A stretch of DNA of 64,000 bases from Rotaria sp. Silwood1 (lineage: Eukaryota; Rotifera; Eurotatoria; Philodinida; Philodinidae), in NCBI GenBank assembly GCA_905250075.1, contig CAJNOP010000015.1, forward strand, positions 2,967,340 to 3,031,339. The letters run 5' to 3'. Under the pieces are notes generated by a model. That model ran no database searches. It was not told where the DNA came from and worked only from the letters and a program-made list of their open reading frames with translations. Below, one piece after another: positions 18,122-31,208 of this stretch; positions within the stretch are counted from its first letter, which is position 1, and each line of letters starts with the position of its first letter. The translations under genes were made by a program, and so were the position numbers.

Positions 18122-19875
18122 ATATAGAAGAACAATAGGAAAAATGTGACAGAGTTTTTACCTATATCTCATTCGATACGAAACTTTTCAGTTTTATTTT
18201 TTCTAAGGCTATTACCAACAGAAAACCAAAATATACGAAGATAGCAGACATGATCGACTTCATAAAATGAGTCTATGTAGCCGCTAGTATGAAAATGAGA
18301 ACGAACTAGGGATTGATTAAAGACTGTATCTCAATATATTAATTGATAAAGTGTATGATGAATTTTCAACAGTGATACTATGTGACTTCAAATCTCAATC
18401 GAAACTCATTATGATTTTTCGAATGTAGAACAAAGAAATATCAAGTATCAAATAAATTGCTGAAAAGAAAACAAAACAAAAAAAATGAGAAATGTTTATC
18501 TTAAAGTACTTTTCATCATCTAAAAAAAATATTATAATCACGAAAAATATCTTTAAAGCGTTTCTACGACGTTGTATGATAGCTTCCGATATTATTTTTC
18601 GTGAGTTTTCATCTAACATGTTTGCTCGTCTTATCATTAGCATACCGACAGTGAATACAACTAAAACGGATCATGTTTTGCTAAAGTTGAGTAGAGTATT
18701 TTCTAAATACAAATAATATCGAAACTTATTTGAAATTTTTTTAAATATTTTCATGTATCCAACATTGATAGACATGATTTGTTTTGAATAATGGCGATAT
18801 CACATTTGGAAACACTACTATATTATTATAAAAAATTCAAATAATAGGCGTATTATTAAAGTTTGAGCTATAGATTGTCGTTAGTATGTTAGCTTCTTAT
18901 ATTGTCAAAGTTGTAGAAATTATACTGTTTTAATGAATCAAGAAAACAAATCACTAAGTGCACCATCATACTGTTTTCCACGAGCGAACTGCCAAAAAAA
19001 CAAATTTCATCTTCGTGAGGTGTATTGTTCTAAGTATAAACAAAAAATCAAAATAATTTTTGTTCGGAAAGAAGAAATTTACAGAAATGTGAGCTTTTTT
19101 GAATGGTTCTTGCAGTTGAGTAGATTATCACCAGTTTCTATTCTTGTAAAGTCGTTACAGTTCAACTAAATGAAGTCAAAACTTTATTTATTGTGAACAT
19201 ATTTATAGATCTAATAAAATATGTAAAATTTAGAAGTATTGCTAATTATAATAATAAATACTATGCATTATGGTACTCTTTCGAAGGCTATTTCGATGAG
19301 TTTTCAACAGCTGAGTAAGATATTCTAAACGAAAATATTCTTCATATCTGCATCGAATGACCCATAGGAAGTTCTCAAGTTTCGGTCAAATGAAATGTTT
19401 TTATTCTAGACATTGGTTTGCAAGTACAGCCCATATTACATACGTATTTCAGCAAAACCGATTTTTCCTAAAAATCTTATATTTGAAGAAGCAAGAGTTG
19501 TATTTGATCAAAACTTTCAGAATATTCTTATGGTTATTACGTATATATTTGAACAAAATTTTAAATTGAAATCTGATCATTAGATGTTTGATTTCAATAT
19601 CTTGTTTATATCGTGAAAACTCATTAAAATACCTATAACTTTCGATAGAATGTCAAAGCGCTCTTGAGAGTTACAGTGTTTCACTATTCTGACTGAGATG
19701 TATTAATGGGCAAAGAAATATCAATTCAAGACTTTCTCGCATAAGTCGTATATTTCAATGTGTCTTACTCTCAATATCAAAACATAAGCAATCTAAGTAA
19801 TGATAATTTTTTTGTAATCACATGTATCAATAGACAAGGAATATCACATTTTGCATCATTTTATAATTATAGTCA
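18122..19875. other. spacer between FN3 copies B and C
   Basis: AT-rich with several short frames (82 codons minus at 18395-18643; 74, 78 and 70 codons plus at 18492, 18933 and 19357) that I do not recognise. A phrase like gttgagtagagtattttcta recurs loosely near 18687, 19116 and 19310, and may be a degraded repeat. Confidence 0.35.
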
Positions 19876-19881
19876 TTTATT
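19876..19881 (-). promoter_or_regulatory. polyadenylation signal of FN3 copy C
   Basis: tttatt on the plus strand reads AATAAA on the minus strand, 58 nt after the copy C stop codon and embedded in a TTTA run. Confidence 0.5.
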
Positions 19882-19938
19882 TATTTATTTTATGTTAAAA
19901 AAAAATAAAGGTTAATCTTAATTATTTTAATATATCAT

Positions 19939-20749
19939 TCAATTAAATAGAAAGAAACAAAAGATGAAAATTAGAAAAATCTTTGAAGAACATAGACTAC
20001 TACATGAGGCGTTCTTTGGTGTATTTGTTACTTGTGTAGATGTCGTTGTCATTGACATAATAAAACTAGTTTCACCATCATTTGGATTTGAACATTCTGA
20101 TATATTTTGACGATTTATATTACAAGCTAGCAGATAAAATACATGTTTTTGTCCATAAATATAATCTTCTTTCATATTATAAGAGAATTGACTGTTTGGT
20201 ATATTATCTATAGCTGGAGATTGATCAATAATTAATCTATAATTATTAACGGGTCCAGCTGGTTTTAACGGAGGTGACCAGAATAATGTGAGACGTTTAG
20301 AGTTTAGTATAACTGTAATATTTTGTGGTGCTGATGGACGACCATAATCTGTACGATTGTAACGTGTGATTGTCTCATTACTTCCAATACAGCTTAAAGT
20401 AAATGAATATAATGTATCTGGTTGAAGATCATCAACGTCAGCAGCGCCTATATTTGGCTTGTCAGACAAAAATTTTACAGGATAAACATCATGATCACTA
20501 GTGACATTAGCTATTACTTGACATTGACAAGATGGTGATGGACAATCTGTTACATTAGTCCATAATCTAGAAATTTTTAATAGATAAAATATAAGAATGA
20601 CAAAAGATCACTTACTGAATTAAATTAGCAAAAATAGTGATTGGATCTGGAAGAATTGATGAAATTGCTTCAGGCTCAAAATAATTGATCTGTGTTCCGT
20701 ACGTAACTGTAATGAACAAAACAAAAATAATCAATTGTCGTTGTTGCAT
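19939..20749 (-). CDS. small secreted, probably GPI-anchored fibronectin-III-like protein, copy C (intact)
   Basis: Two exons, 20749-20616 and 20566-19939, with a 49-nt GT-AG intron, give 253 residues. Residues 1-19 are a signal peptide (MQQRQLIIFVLFITVTYGT). Residues 46-115 carry a Cys-containing N-glycosylated segment (LWTNVTDCPSPSCQCQV) ending in DDLQPDTLYSFTLSC, which reads like the last strands of a beta-sandwich domain. Residues 122-215 look like an FN3 domain (PSAPQNITV, RLTLFWSPPLKPAGP, YRLIID, FYLLACN). A Thr-rich stalk (MTTTSTQVTNTPK) and a short hydrophobic C-terminus (KIFLIFIFCFFLFN) suggest GPI anchoring. Start chosen because it gives the signal peptide and is conserved in all three copies. 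The role is unknown; an adhesion or surface-recognition function is inference. It is the only copy with both exons and both splice sites intact. Confidence 0.8.
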
Positions 20750-21340
20750 ATTTTTTTCGTGTTTGTTAGAAAAAAAGAACTGAAAGAATGTTTACTGAGT
20801 AAGTTACTTTTATCAGTACACTTCTAATGATAAAGAGAGAAGTTTTTCTATTGACATAAAACACAATGAATCATTGAAAGAATGAAAAACGATAAGAGAG
20901 TAATTGACATTGGAGAAAAAAAAAATGGATATGCATATTTAAATTAGATAATATCTACTTTTATATTAAGTCAATGAGAAAAATACAGCAGATATGTTAG
21001 TTCTGTGTCACACACTTGATGACAAAAAAATAACTCCATAAAGTTTATCTGGAAATAGATTTTTATTTGTTCTATGAAGTAATAATTCTCTAATCTACCT
21101 TGATAAATCATCGTACTTAATTTGTATTCATTTTTCTTCTCGTAGGCGCATCACAAGATAGGAAGAAAAAGAAAAAAAAGAACAAGTTCACATAGAAGAA
21201 TGGCAAAAAAATGTCGTTCAATATGAGTGAATATTACTGTAAAGGAAGCGGTCGTCACTACACAAACGATGATGTATTATTGTACACTCGGTGAGAGACG
21301 AAGAATTCACACAACTATGAACTCTATCTCTCAAGAGCAG
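20750..21340. other. duplicated upstream flank of FN3 copy C
   Basis: Shares blocks with 15509-15990 and 17196-17628. It presumably contains the copy C promoter. Short frames at 21218-21436 arise from AT-rich and TA-repeat sequence. Confidence 0.45.
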
Positions 21341-21362
21341 AACGAGCAGAATAACATACAGA

Positions 21363-21412
21363 TATGTATGTATACATATATATATATATGCATATATACT
21401 TGTACATATATG
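21363..21412. repeat. TA/CATA microsatellite
   Basis: Alternating tatgtatacatatatatatatatgcatatatact and similar, just upstream of the Rac-like gene. Confidence 0.7.
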
Positions 21413-21485
21413 TACTTCTCTCATTCTTTGATATGAATATCATAAAGAAGTAATATTCTTATCTTATATTTGAAACAGTGTGTGA

Positions 21486-22407
<922 letters not shown>

Positions 22408-25190
22408 TATTATGTATACTTTTTCAAGAATATTTTTTTTTTGAGTTTATGTATTATCTGGATATCTTTGAAGTGTTTAAATATTAAAAAGAAGATTCTT
22501 TCTCTTCCTATGAAAACAAAGATTAATAATACAGTCAAAATTTACAATATTAATAGTATCTGTAAGCCACTTTAATTTGATATAATGGAAAGTTAATTTA
22601 CAAGTTATAACAAAAAAAAAAAGATATTGGACTTATTTAATTCTACGTGTTTTTTGCTTCAGTTAGAATGAATGTGATGATGTCATAGTAAGTTCTTATT
22701 CGATTAATCGTTTGAGATCTTTAAGATATGAATAAATGAAGTGTAAACTTTGTTTATGTCTAGATAAATAAGCTAATTTGAAGTAATTCTTTGCCAAGTA
22801 TTGATTATTTATAAACACTAATTTGTACGACAGAGACAAACTAATCAAATCAAATTCGTAGGCTTTCATAAAAATAAAAATGCTTACGCTTGAAGATCTG
22901 CAATTAGAAATAATACGATTATTTTACTATAGATCAGAATGAATGGTCGCGTTTTATATTTTGTTTTAGTTTTCATCATCTAATATATTTTATTGAAAAA
23001 CAAAATATATGCATCCTTACTTTTCAACATGGACAAAGTTCTGTATGACCAATTTTTGATGATGGGAACAATATCATTTGTCGGCACACGGAGAATTCCT
23101 TTTCTTATTTCATCAATTAATGAATGATAGCTTCTAACTTTGTTGTCTTGCTCAAGTTTCGTAATTATTAAGCAATTTGAATCGATGTCATGCCATCATC
23201 AATCATTCGCATAACCACTTATCGTATATATTCATACGTCATTTCTTTGGGTTGAGTGATACATTTATACAGATGTGATTTGTTATTATGAAGTTCGTAC
23301 GTCTCTCTAACAAATAACGTCAAGGTGAACAAAATATAATCAATATACATATCAATAGATCTAAACTTCAGCCATCGATTGTGACCTTCGGTATGCGTTA
23401 CTAATCACAGAAATAAGAAAACAACTTCATCGTCTACCAGAAAAAAAAATAAAAACTTCTCCCAGTATCGAAATTGGGACAGACAGAATTCTTGTCTATT
23501 TTTGAGTACTAAAGTTGCATATATAAAATAATCTTTTTATTGTAGCATATTTCATGGTACATCATTATGTTCTATTACATCAGTTTAATCAATAGTTATT
23601 CTGAATACATTGTATACTAAAAAAAATCGTGAAAACCAAGCTTTGGTTAATAGTGAAAGTTTAATTTTTAACTTATGTTCGTGACATTGTCTACTTTACT
23701 ACAGTCGAAATCGATCGAGTTGACCTTTTGCTATGTTTTTCTTTGATTATGATGATCAGTTCATGTGTAGGCTAGTCTTATTTTATGGCATAACAAAAAC
23801 ATGAATGATGCATCGCTTTTTTTATTTGATCGTGTTTTGTCCATAGATACAGCTGACAATGATTTTCCTTCATAATTTATATGTTCAAGATAGCTTATTG
23901 TTATATTGCAATCTATTACTCAGACATGAACAAGAACATTCTATTTGTATATAAATCGACCAAAAAGCTGCATCTATGTCTAATCATTGAATTGATGTTA
24001 CTTTGCGATGTGTATCGAACATTATAGCCAGTTGAGGCCTTCAAACTCAAGGTCAATTTACTCAAGTTTAGTACTCGAACATTTAATACATGTTTATTTG
24101 TTTACATGTCAGCAAATGTTTTGTTGTAAAATACGAATTCTGATGTATTATTTAATATATTTCTTTGCTTATATTAACACTTAGAAAAGCCAATTTTTTG
24201 AAAAAAAAATAAAAAATAAAGTTTTTGTCATAGAAAGACACACCGAAGTCCGGTCCTTCTGAATAAATATGGTTTTGTTGCAAAATAGCCAAATTTAAAT
24301 TGACTTATTGGAGAAGATTTAGATCCTAATGTCTCGTGTTTACCCAGACAGTTTTGCCCACATGGTTCACAATATAACCAAAATTTTGTTATTATGAAAC
24401 TTTAAGCAAGCGTAAATTTTTGTTAAGTCGCTTCTTTTTTTTTATATTTAAACTCTATGTGGAGGCAAGTAGGATTTCGTATTGTAGAGAGTCACTTTTT
24501 TCTTATAGGTTTATTTTAACTCTAAGTCTATTATAATAGTGATAGAAAATGAACGAAATCAAATTTCAAAATTTCGCTTAAACAAAAGTTGAGCATAGAT
24601 ATCAGCTTTCGTTTGAAATCACTTTAAGTTAGACAGGATTGAGATAAAAAAAGAGAGAATGGTTGGCACTTCTGCCAACAACCACATTTGCCTGTAGAAC
24701 TAGATTTTTTACATAAGGAATAGGTTTTGAGCTTTGATAGTTAGACAAGAGAGAGCACACTTGCTTTTTTTTCTGTTACGAAAGGCAATGCTTCTTCAGA
24801 GCAATAGAAATTCTTCATAAGATTTATATTGTCAAAGGAATGGGTGAGGTAGCGACATCTTCATGGTTTTTTTTAATGAACAATGTCGCCATAATAGAAA
24901 TACTTAACATTGAAAATTTTCTCTCCTGCGCAGCCACACATAAAAACACCTGAGATATAATCTTCTTTTTCACTGTGCAAAACAGAATAAAACTGTTACC
25001 TGGCGATGCGGATTGACACGATGTATATGTTCTTGTTCTTTTACATCCGAGCTCAACAGGATAACAAAAGATAAATAGAGAATAATCAACAGATTCACAA
25101 TACAAAAAAACAATCAGTAAATCCATCTTTAAATTTTGTTGAATGCTGATCGACACTTGTTGCATCAATTACTATTTACTCAAGATTTAC
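22408..25190. other. intergenic DNA between Rac and PGGHG genes
   Basis: AT-rich, with no gene recognised. AATAAA at 22731-22736 could serve the Rac gene. A small hairpin gttggcacttctgccaac lies near 24663. A 114-codon minus frame at 24824-25168 runs into the start of the next gene and shows no motif. Confidence 0.45.
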
Positions 25191-28100
25191 ATGATAGTCA
25201 GTTGTAATAATAATGATCGAAACAAAAAGAAACCACAATCACTTGTTATTGTAATCAGCATGCTGTTTCTCTTTGTTCTATTGTCACTCTATATTTTAAC
25301 ACGAACAGCTCAGATTGATCGAAAAGATTTCACGACTACTTTTACTACGAACAAGTGAATAGTTTCATAAAACTGTTGATGTATAAACAATTTCAAGATC
25401 AATTTAGATTGCCATGGAATGGCTCTGTGCTCGACTATCGTATGATGCCTTATGTTGGTAATGGCCATGTGGCCACTGTTGTCTTTAGTGATTTTATCTA
25501 TATGAATGGTCTCTACAATGGTGAAAATGGTCAGCTAGTTTCTTTTTCACTTTTCAAATTTTAACTTGTCTAAGATAGGTACAAGTCATCGAGCTCGAAT
25601 TCCAAGTACACTCAATTGGCAATTTTTGATTCATCCATCATCATCTTCATTTACACTTAATGTTTCATCAGGTACAAATTTTTATTACTAAAAAATGATT
25701 ACTAGCCTAATTTAGGTACATTTACTGAAACACTCGAAAATGATGAAGTTCGAATTGAACAACATATTTTCGCATCACAAGAATACACTGAATTGTTAAT
25801 CTCACATGTTGTACTCACTCGAAGAGCGCCGAATGGTCAGATTATCGATGTAAAAGAATGCTGCTCGAATTCTTTTTCTCTGTAGGACATAAAATTGTCG
25901 TACCCACCAGAATAAACGAACAAGTGACTAGTGATGATATCGACTTCGTAGTCTCCGCTCGCAATAATCAATATGTGTGAGTATTAGATTTACTCTTTCA
26001 AAAAGAAAAACATTTGACTCTCTTTTTGCTTTAAATAAGACTCCTCTCTGGCAAGACTCGTCAAGTGGAGAATAATCAATTTCAACAGGAACCACTATCG
26101 GTATTTGTTTATTACACACCATTACCCGTAAACGGTTTTGAACTTAATCCACAAGAAACAAGTCGAACATATCTTTTTGTTACTTCGATCGACAATGAAC
26201 AAGCAAGAGCTAAACGAAGTTTTGACTATGGTAGGTCAAAAACAGTATTTGTTCATTTATTCAAATGAGTGAAATCGAAAATACGTCGTATACAAAACTC
26301 AAGTACCAATTTGTCTATTCTCAATCAATTACTATAAGCTATCTGAAAATGATTTCTTGTAAATATCGAGCAATCTATTCGAAGCTTATCGTGAAGAGTT
26401 GATTAATTTACATCCAAAATGAACTCTTTTATTGATATAATTTTAAAAAATCTTTGCATTTAGAACATTCAAAAATCTGTATTTCATATGGAATCAGCAA
26501 TCAACTAAGTATGAAGTGTGCTATTTATATGGATCTATCTTTTTTCTTCAAGTAATATTCAATAGTGTAGAGAAGTTCCGATTAATCTAGCGAAATATAA
26601 CATTTCCATAATAAATCAGTTCAGAGTTGCGAGTATGATTACGAAAACGAAGTAACAATTTTAGTACCAGAATTAAAGAACACAAACTTTCATCGACGTA
26701 AAGTTTTTATCATTCGAAACAAAACTTGAAAAACATCGATTTTGACCACGCTGAATCAGTTCTATGTCAAGTAAAAAAAAAACATGAAATCACCACATCA
26801 TGTTTTATAATTCCTGTCGGTTATTTGTTGTACGAAACCGAAATACAGTCAAAAATTCCATTCAAAGTGTTTTTAGAGAGATTAGAGGTTACCTCGCAGA
26901 TTGTGAAACTGTCAATACACCATACGAAAATTCTACGTTAACAAAAACTAGAGCTGCTTGTGCTCTCAAGTCAATAATTGTAAAATGAAATGTACAGAAT
27001 TTTGAAGTAAATAGCAATGACTATGACAAACATTTGTATATTATTTCCATACTTCCATGTCGCCCTTTTATATAAAAGTACACTTATTTTTATTTTTTCA
27101 CGATACTCTTTCATAGTTCTTTGAATTTTGTTCTACTTGCTTTCGATGTATTTTATCTCATTTCACATTTGCACATTCTTGTCATAATGGAGATGTTTCT
27201 TGTGACTAGCTTCCAATGAACGCCATCCAGATCAGGTATGGTCGGCCCATGCATCTCTATGGAATGATATTTGGGCAAATGGACGTATTGAAGTTAATGG
27301 CGACGATGAATTGCAACGACAAATCAACGCTGCTTACTATTACATACTCAGTTCTCTTCCACCACTGTCCACTAGAAGTGAACACAAACAATTCTATGGT
27401 CTTAGTCCAGGAAGTCTTTCACGCGGCGGTCTTGTATTCAAAGATTACGCTGGTCATTCCTTTTGGGATACTGAAACCTGGATGTATCCGTCGATTCTTC
27501 TGTTCTATCCCACGTATGAAATAAAATCTTCCTATGAAATATTTAAAGAAAAGCTTGTAAGACGGCCTAACTCTTTCTTTGAGTTATCACTCTTCATTTT
27601 TTCGTTTGAAAATAGGGCTGATACATGCAGAAAACTGTCATTGACAAATAGAAAATCTTAGAACTCGTGTCCACCATTCATAGAACTTTTAATAATTTAT
27701 CTCTCTTTCTCTTAGCTTGGCCAAAGAAATACTTTCATATCGAATAGCTCTAGGTGATTCAGCTGCCGAAAATGCCCGTCTACTTGGTTATGAAGGCTGG
27801 AGGTAGAATAGAATTTATATTTTTCTTATAATTGCAATTTCCGATTACTAAGATTCCCATGGGAGAGTGCACGAACCGGAGTTGACGTTACACCCGATGG
27901 CTATCTTGACATTGCTCTCTATCAACATCACATCACTGGTGACATCGCATTTGCTGCAAGACAATATATAGCTGCGACAGGTGATCAAAGATGGTTGATA
28001 TCTGAACATGGTGGAGATCTCATCTATGAGATAGCTCGATTTTGGGCATCGAGAGTTGTATACAGTAATGAGAAGAAACAATATGAAATATTGAGTAAGT

Positions 28101-29084
28101 TTTATCTGTTCTGGATATGTGTTTCATATTGATTTTATGCAGCTGTATTGCCACCTGATGAAGATGCACGACCGTTCAAAAACAATTCTGTATTTACGAA
28201 TGCAGTTGCTTCATATTCCATTCAATTGGCTGATCGAGTCAGTTGTATCACCAGAAAATCTGTACCTCAAACTTGGCTCGATATTGCATTCAATTTATAT
28301 TTTCCTTTTGATAATGCAACACAAACTCATCTTGAATATGACGGATTCGATTTGAGTAAGTCACTGTATGCGACACATACATTTCTTTATTTATTTTTTT
28401 CTGTAAAATAACATCATACAGAGAACACAATTATTAAACAAGCTGATGTTGTCCTTCTTGGATTTCCTCTAATGTGGCCAATGAGTAAAGAAATACGACG
28501 TAATGATCTGTTGTCCTATGAACCATTAACTCGTGATACAGGACCGGCAATGACATGGTCAATGCACACAATTGGATTTCTTGAATTGAATGAGTTTGAA
28601 AAAGCTCGACAAATGTTTCGACGTGCTTATGAAATATATGTTCGACCGCCGTTTAATGTTAGTCAACTTCTCTCTTCAATTTGATCAATTCCATCTTGTA
28701 TTTTAGGTATGGACCGAGGCTCAGGATGGTATAGGTGCTGTCAATTTCATAACAGGTGCTGGGGGCTTCTTGCAAGCTATTCTTTTCGGTTACGGTGGTA
28801 TTCGTCTCACATTAGATCAGCTTGAAGTGATGCCGCCACCTTGTTTGCCCAATCAAGCTAAAAAACTTATTTTTCATGGTCTGAAATATCATGGAGCAAT
28901 ACTCGATTTGACAATTGAAAATCAGCGATATCACCTTGCTGTACGTATAATGAATAATAATAACTCCATGCCACTTGTGTACGAATACGAACAGCAGCAA
29001 GTTCCACTAACAAACAATACTCGTCTCTCATACCAAATTGGCACTCGTCTTATTATTCGCCCATCAATACAATTTTGTGCTTGA
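25191..29084 (+). CDS. GH65-family protein-glucosylgalactosylhydroxylysine glucosidase (PGGHG/ATHL1-like), membrane-anchored
   Basis: Twelve exons: 25191-25354, 25408-25529, 25579-25671, 25716-25835, 25886-25976, 26040-26230, 27210-27513, 27716-27802, 27853-28094, 28143-28355, 28422-28657, 28707-29084. All phases close, giving 746 residues. Family marks: GNGHVATVV, SHRARIP (98-104), FWDTETWMYP, FPWESARTG, MTWSMHTIGF, VWTEAQDGIGAVNF. The three carboxylates described for human PGGHG (D301, E430, E574) correspond to D347, E478 (PPDED) and E625 by motif and spacing. The enzyme removes glucose from Glc-Gal-hydroxylysine of collagen-type glycans; substrate here is inferred from family. Unlike the human protein as I recall it, residues 18-36 form a strong hydrophobic segment after a basic tail (NDRNKKKPQS), suggesting a type II membrane anchor. 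ATG 25191 was preferred over 25143 because it gives a cleaner anchor topology. Intron 6 (979 nt) is far longer than the others. Confidence 0.9.
26231..27209 (+). other. anomalously long intron 6 of the PGGHG-like gene
   Basis: A 979-nt intron in a gene whose other introns are 44-66 nt, apart from one of 202 nt. It contains short frames (71 and 62 codons near 26726-26988) without recognisable motifs. No clear terminal inverted repeats were found, so an inserted element is possible but not shown. Confidence 0.6.
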
Positions 29085-29112
29085 CTAGTTTTTTCTATTG
29101 ACTTTATATTCT

Positions 29113-29118
29113 AATAAA
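29113..29118 (+). promoter_or_regulatory. polyadenylation signal of the PGGHG-like gene
   Basis: AATAAA 29 nt after the stop codon, typical of compact rotifer 3' UTRs. Confidence 0.6.
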
Positions 29119-30190
29119 ACTTTTCTTTTCGCACATGGAATAAAATTTGGCGAGACTTCACTAATCATGGACAACATCCTCAGATAATTTCTGATAGACA
29201 AATGACGTGATAGATGAGCTGATATGATTGTTTAACAATTCATTATAAAAAAGAACTAATTGAAAAACGACAGATGGGTTCATGGGTGGATGGCTAGATG
29301 TTATTGAGAGTCTTATTGTCATCTATATACCTTGTCCGCACGAACTCGTGCTGTATTAGATGAACAAAATCGAAAAGTCTCAGCAAGAAATCTATTAAGT
29401 CAGAGAGGGGGTGGGTGTGACTGTAGATTGTAGCTATTAGGTACTGATGTGGACGTTGTGTCGGCCTGAGTTTCAGATTAGCACCGAAGATAGTTGTGGT
29501 TGTGTCTTTGAATGTGTGATGACGCTGTTGGTTTCTTTATTTTTGACAGTTACAGTAAGAGCTACATCCCGTTTGCATTTTAGCATTTAGATATTTCAAC
29601 TTGCAACATTTTTCAGGAGAATCAAAAACAGATCGAACAACATAAGAACAAAGAATTGATCCTATGTATTTATAATAAGTTAAGTCTAAGTTTTATTGAA
29701 ATTTGGTTGAGTTTTTGAAATTTATATAGCTCGCAAGTATGTTCGATTGAAATCTAGTTGGTTTAGTAAGTTCTGATAAAAAAAGACTCTTTAGACTTAT
29801 GTTTATTTATTGTCCAATCTGACCTAGCTCATAGATAATATTTTAATTTACAAATATCATGTTGTTAAATTTTATTGATTTATATTCCAGAGAAAATCAA
29901 TAAAAAATCAGTTAGCTTATTTGTTTCGTGTAATAGATTAATAAATGTTTTCTCTCAGAATTTAATGTTTAGCACATTGATATAATCATTTACTTGCCTA
30001 TAATAATATTTTCGAACATCATTTCTGGATGTGTGTGCAGCAGGTATTCATGCACATATTAGACTATGAATCAGTGGAAATGAGAATGCGAAGTTATTTT
30101 TGAGTCAGAATAATCTTTTATTCGCTTATCACCTGATTAAAAACGAAACTAGCCTAACAACAGATGACTGTGTACTATCAAGTAAAAAGA
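29119..30190. other. intergenic DNA with possible relic
   Basis: Mostly AT-rich. Around 29329-29432 a 30-odd-codon open stretch (ARTRAVLDEQNRKVSARNLL) followed by a Gly-rich end and stop reads like a coding remnant. I cannot name it. Confidence 0.3.
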
Positions 30191-30419
30191 TTGATCATAT
30201 TCGGATCAAATTAATGATCTCATTGCCAAATTAACCAAGGTACAAGATGAACTGCGAATAGCGTACAAAAAATACGGTTGCAAATTTTGGATGGGGGACA
30301 CATGACAGACAAAGTATCTTGAAATTTGACTATCTATGTTAGTATACGTTATGCGCAGCTCATATTTTACCTTAGTTACTTTGGTAGTAAGATCATCAAT
30401 TTGTTCCGAATATGGTCAA
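30191..30419. repeat. inverted duplication of a coiled-coil coding relic
   Basis: 30191-30266 (ttgatcatattcggatcaaa...) is repeated inverted at 30346-30419. The plus arm translates as SDQINDLIAKLTKVQDELRI and the minus arm as SEQIDDLTTKVTKVKYELRI. Protein-level similarity is kept despite DNA changes, and no intact reading frame extends beyond the arms. It is a palindromic remnant of a heptad-containing gene, or an element derived from one. Confidence 0.5.
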
Positions 30420-31173
30420 ACTCCTTAACTTGAAGTACATGATCTTCTCTTTGAAGATTTTTGTTATCTAAGATTTTATTTATCCTGTGGCGCACATATA
30501 TGCTGAACTAAATAAATCAAGATGAATCCAACAGCAGTAAGAACTTATTTATTCCGTAATCTTTTACTTATTTGTATTCAATTTCATTCTATTCTAAAGA
30601 GTCTATGGTGTTTTTGAATGCAAACTGAGTTTGGGAAAAAATGACGTTCGATTTTTTACAAATATCATTCTACTCTTCATTCCATCGATTCAAGTACTAT
30701 ATTAGTCTGCTATAGACATTGATTTTATTGCTCAGTAACTTAACCAGCATACGAATCTTTCTTTCTACGAGTTTTGATATATACTACTGAGTTTTGCTTG
30801 AAATTAGAATACAAACAGTTCAGGTTTTCTTATATCCGTCCGAATCAGATTCTACTAGATCAAAAAGAAGATCGCTCTATTGATGAAAACTCTCAGTAAG
30901 ATCTATTCCCTGAATGAACAGCTCGAAAATGCACTAATGAGACGAAAAAGTTACAATCCACAGGGTTTCAAAACGATATAAGCATTGATATTACTTACGT
31001 GCCATTTCTCGTTCCGATGGAAACGTATCCAATAATTTTTGGTTTCCTCTTCACACAGTTGTTAGAGCATGGAGTTATCCGTAATGGGGCCCAAGTAGCG
31101 GGGGCCGCAAACTTCAACTTAACATTTACACTCATTATTTTCTTCGAAACTATGTGTGAGTTCCACAAAAAAC

Positions 31174-31208
<35 letters not shown>

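Noticed and set aside
21218..21436. Frames on both strands upstream of the Rac-like gene
   Set aside because: They run through TA/CATA microsatellite and the duplicated FN3 flank; no conserved content.
24824..25168. 114-codon minus frame upstream of the PGGHG-like gene
   Set aside because: No motif, no signal peptide, overlaps the likely promoter; plausible chance frame.
29329..29432. Open stretch ARTRAVLDEQNRKVSARNLL, considered as a transposase fragment
   Set aside because: Too short, no DDE/DDD or helix-turn-helix pattern I can defend; left as a possible relic only.
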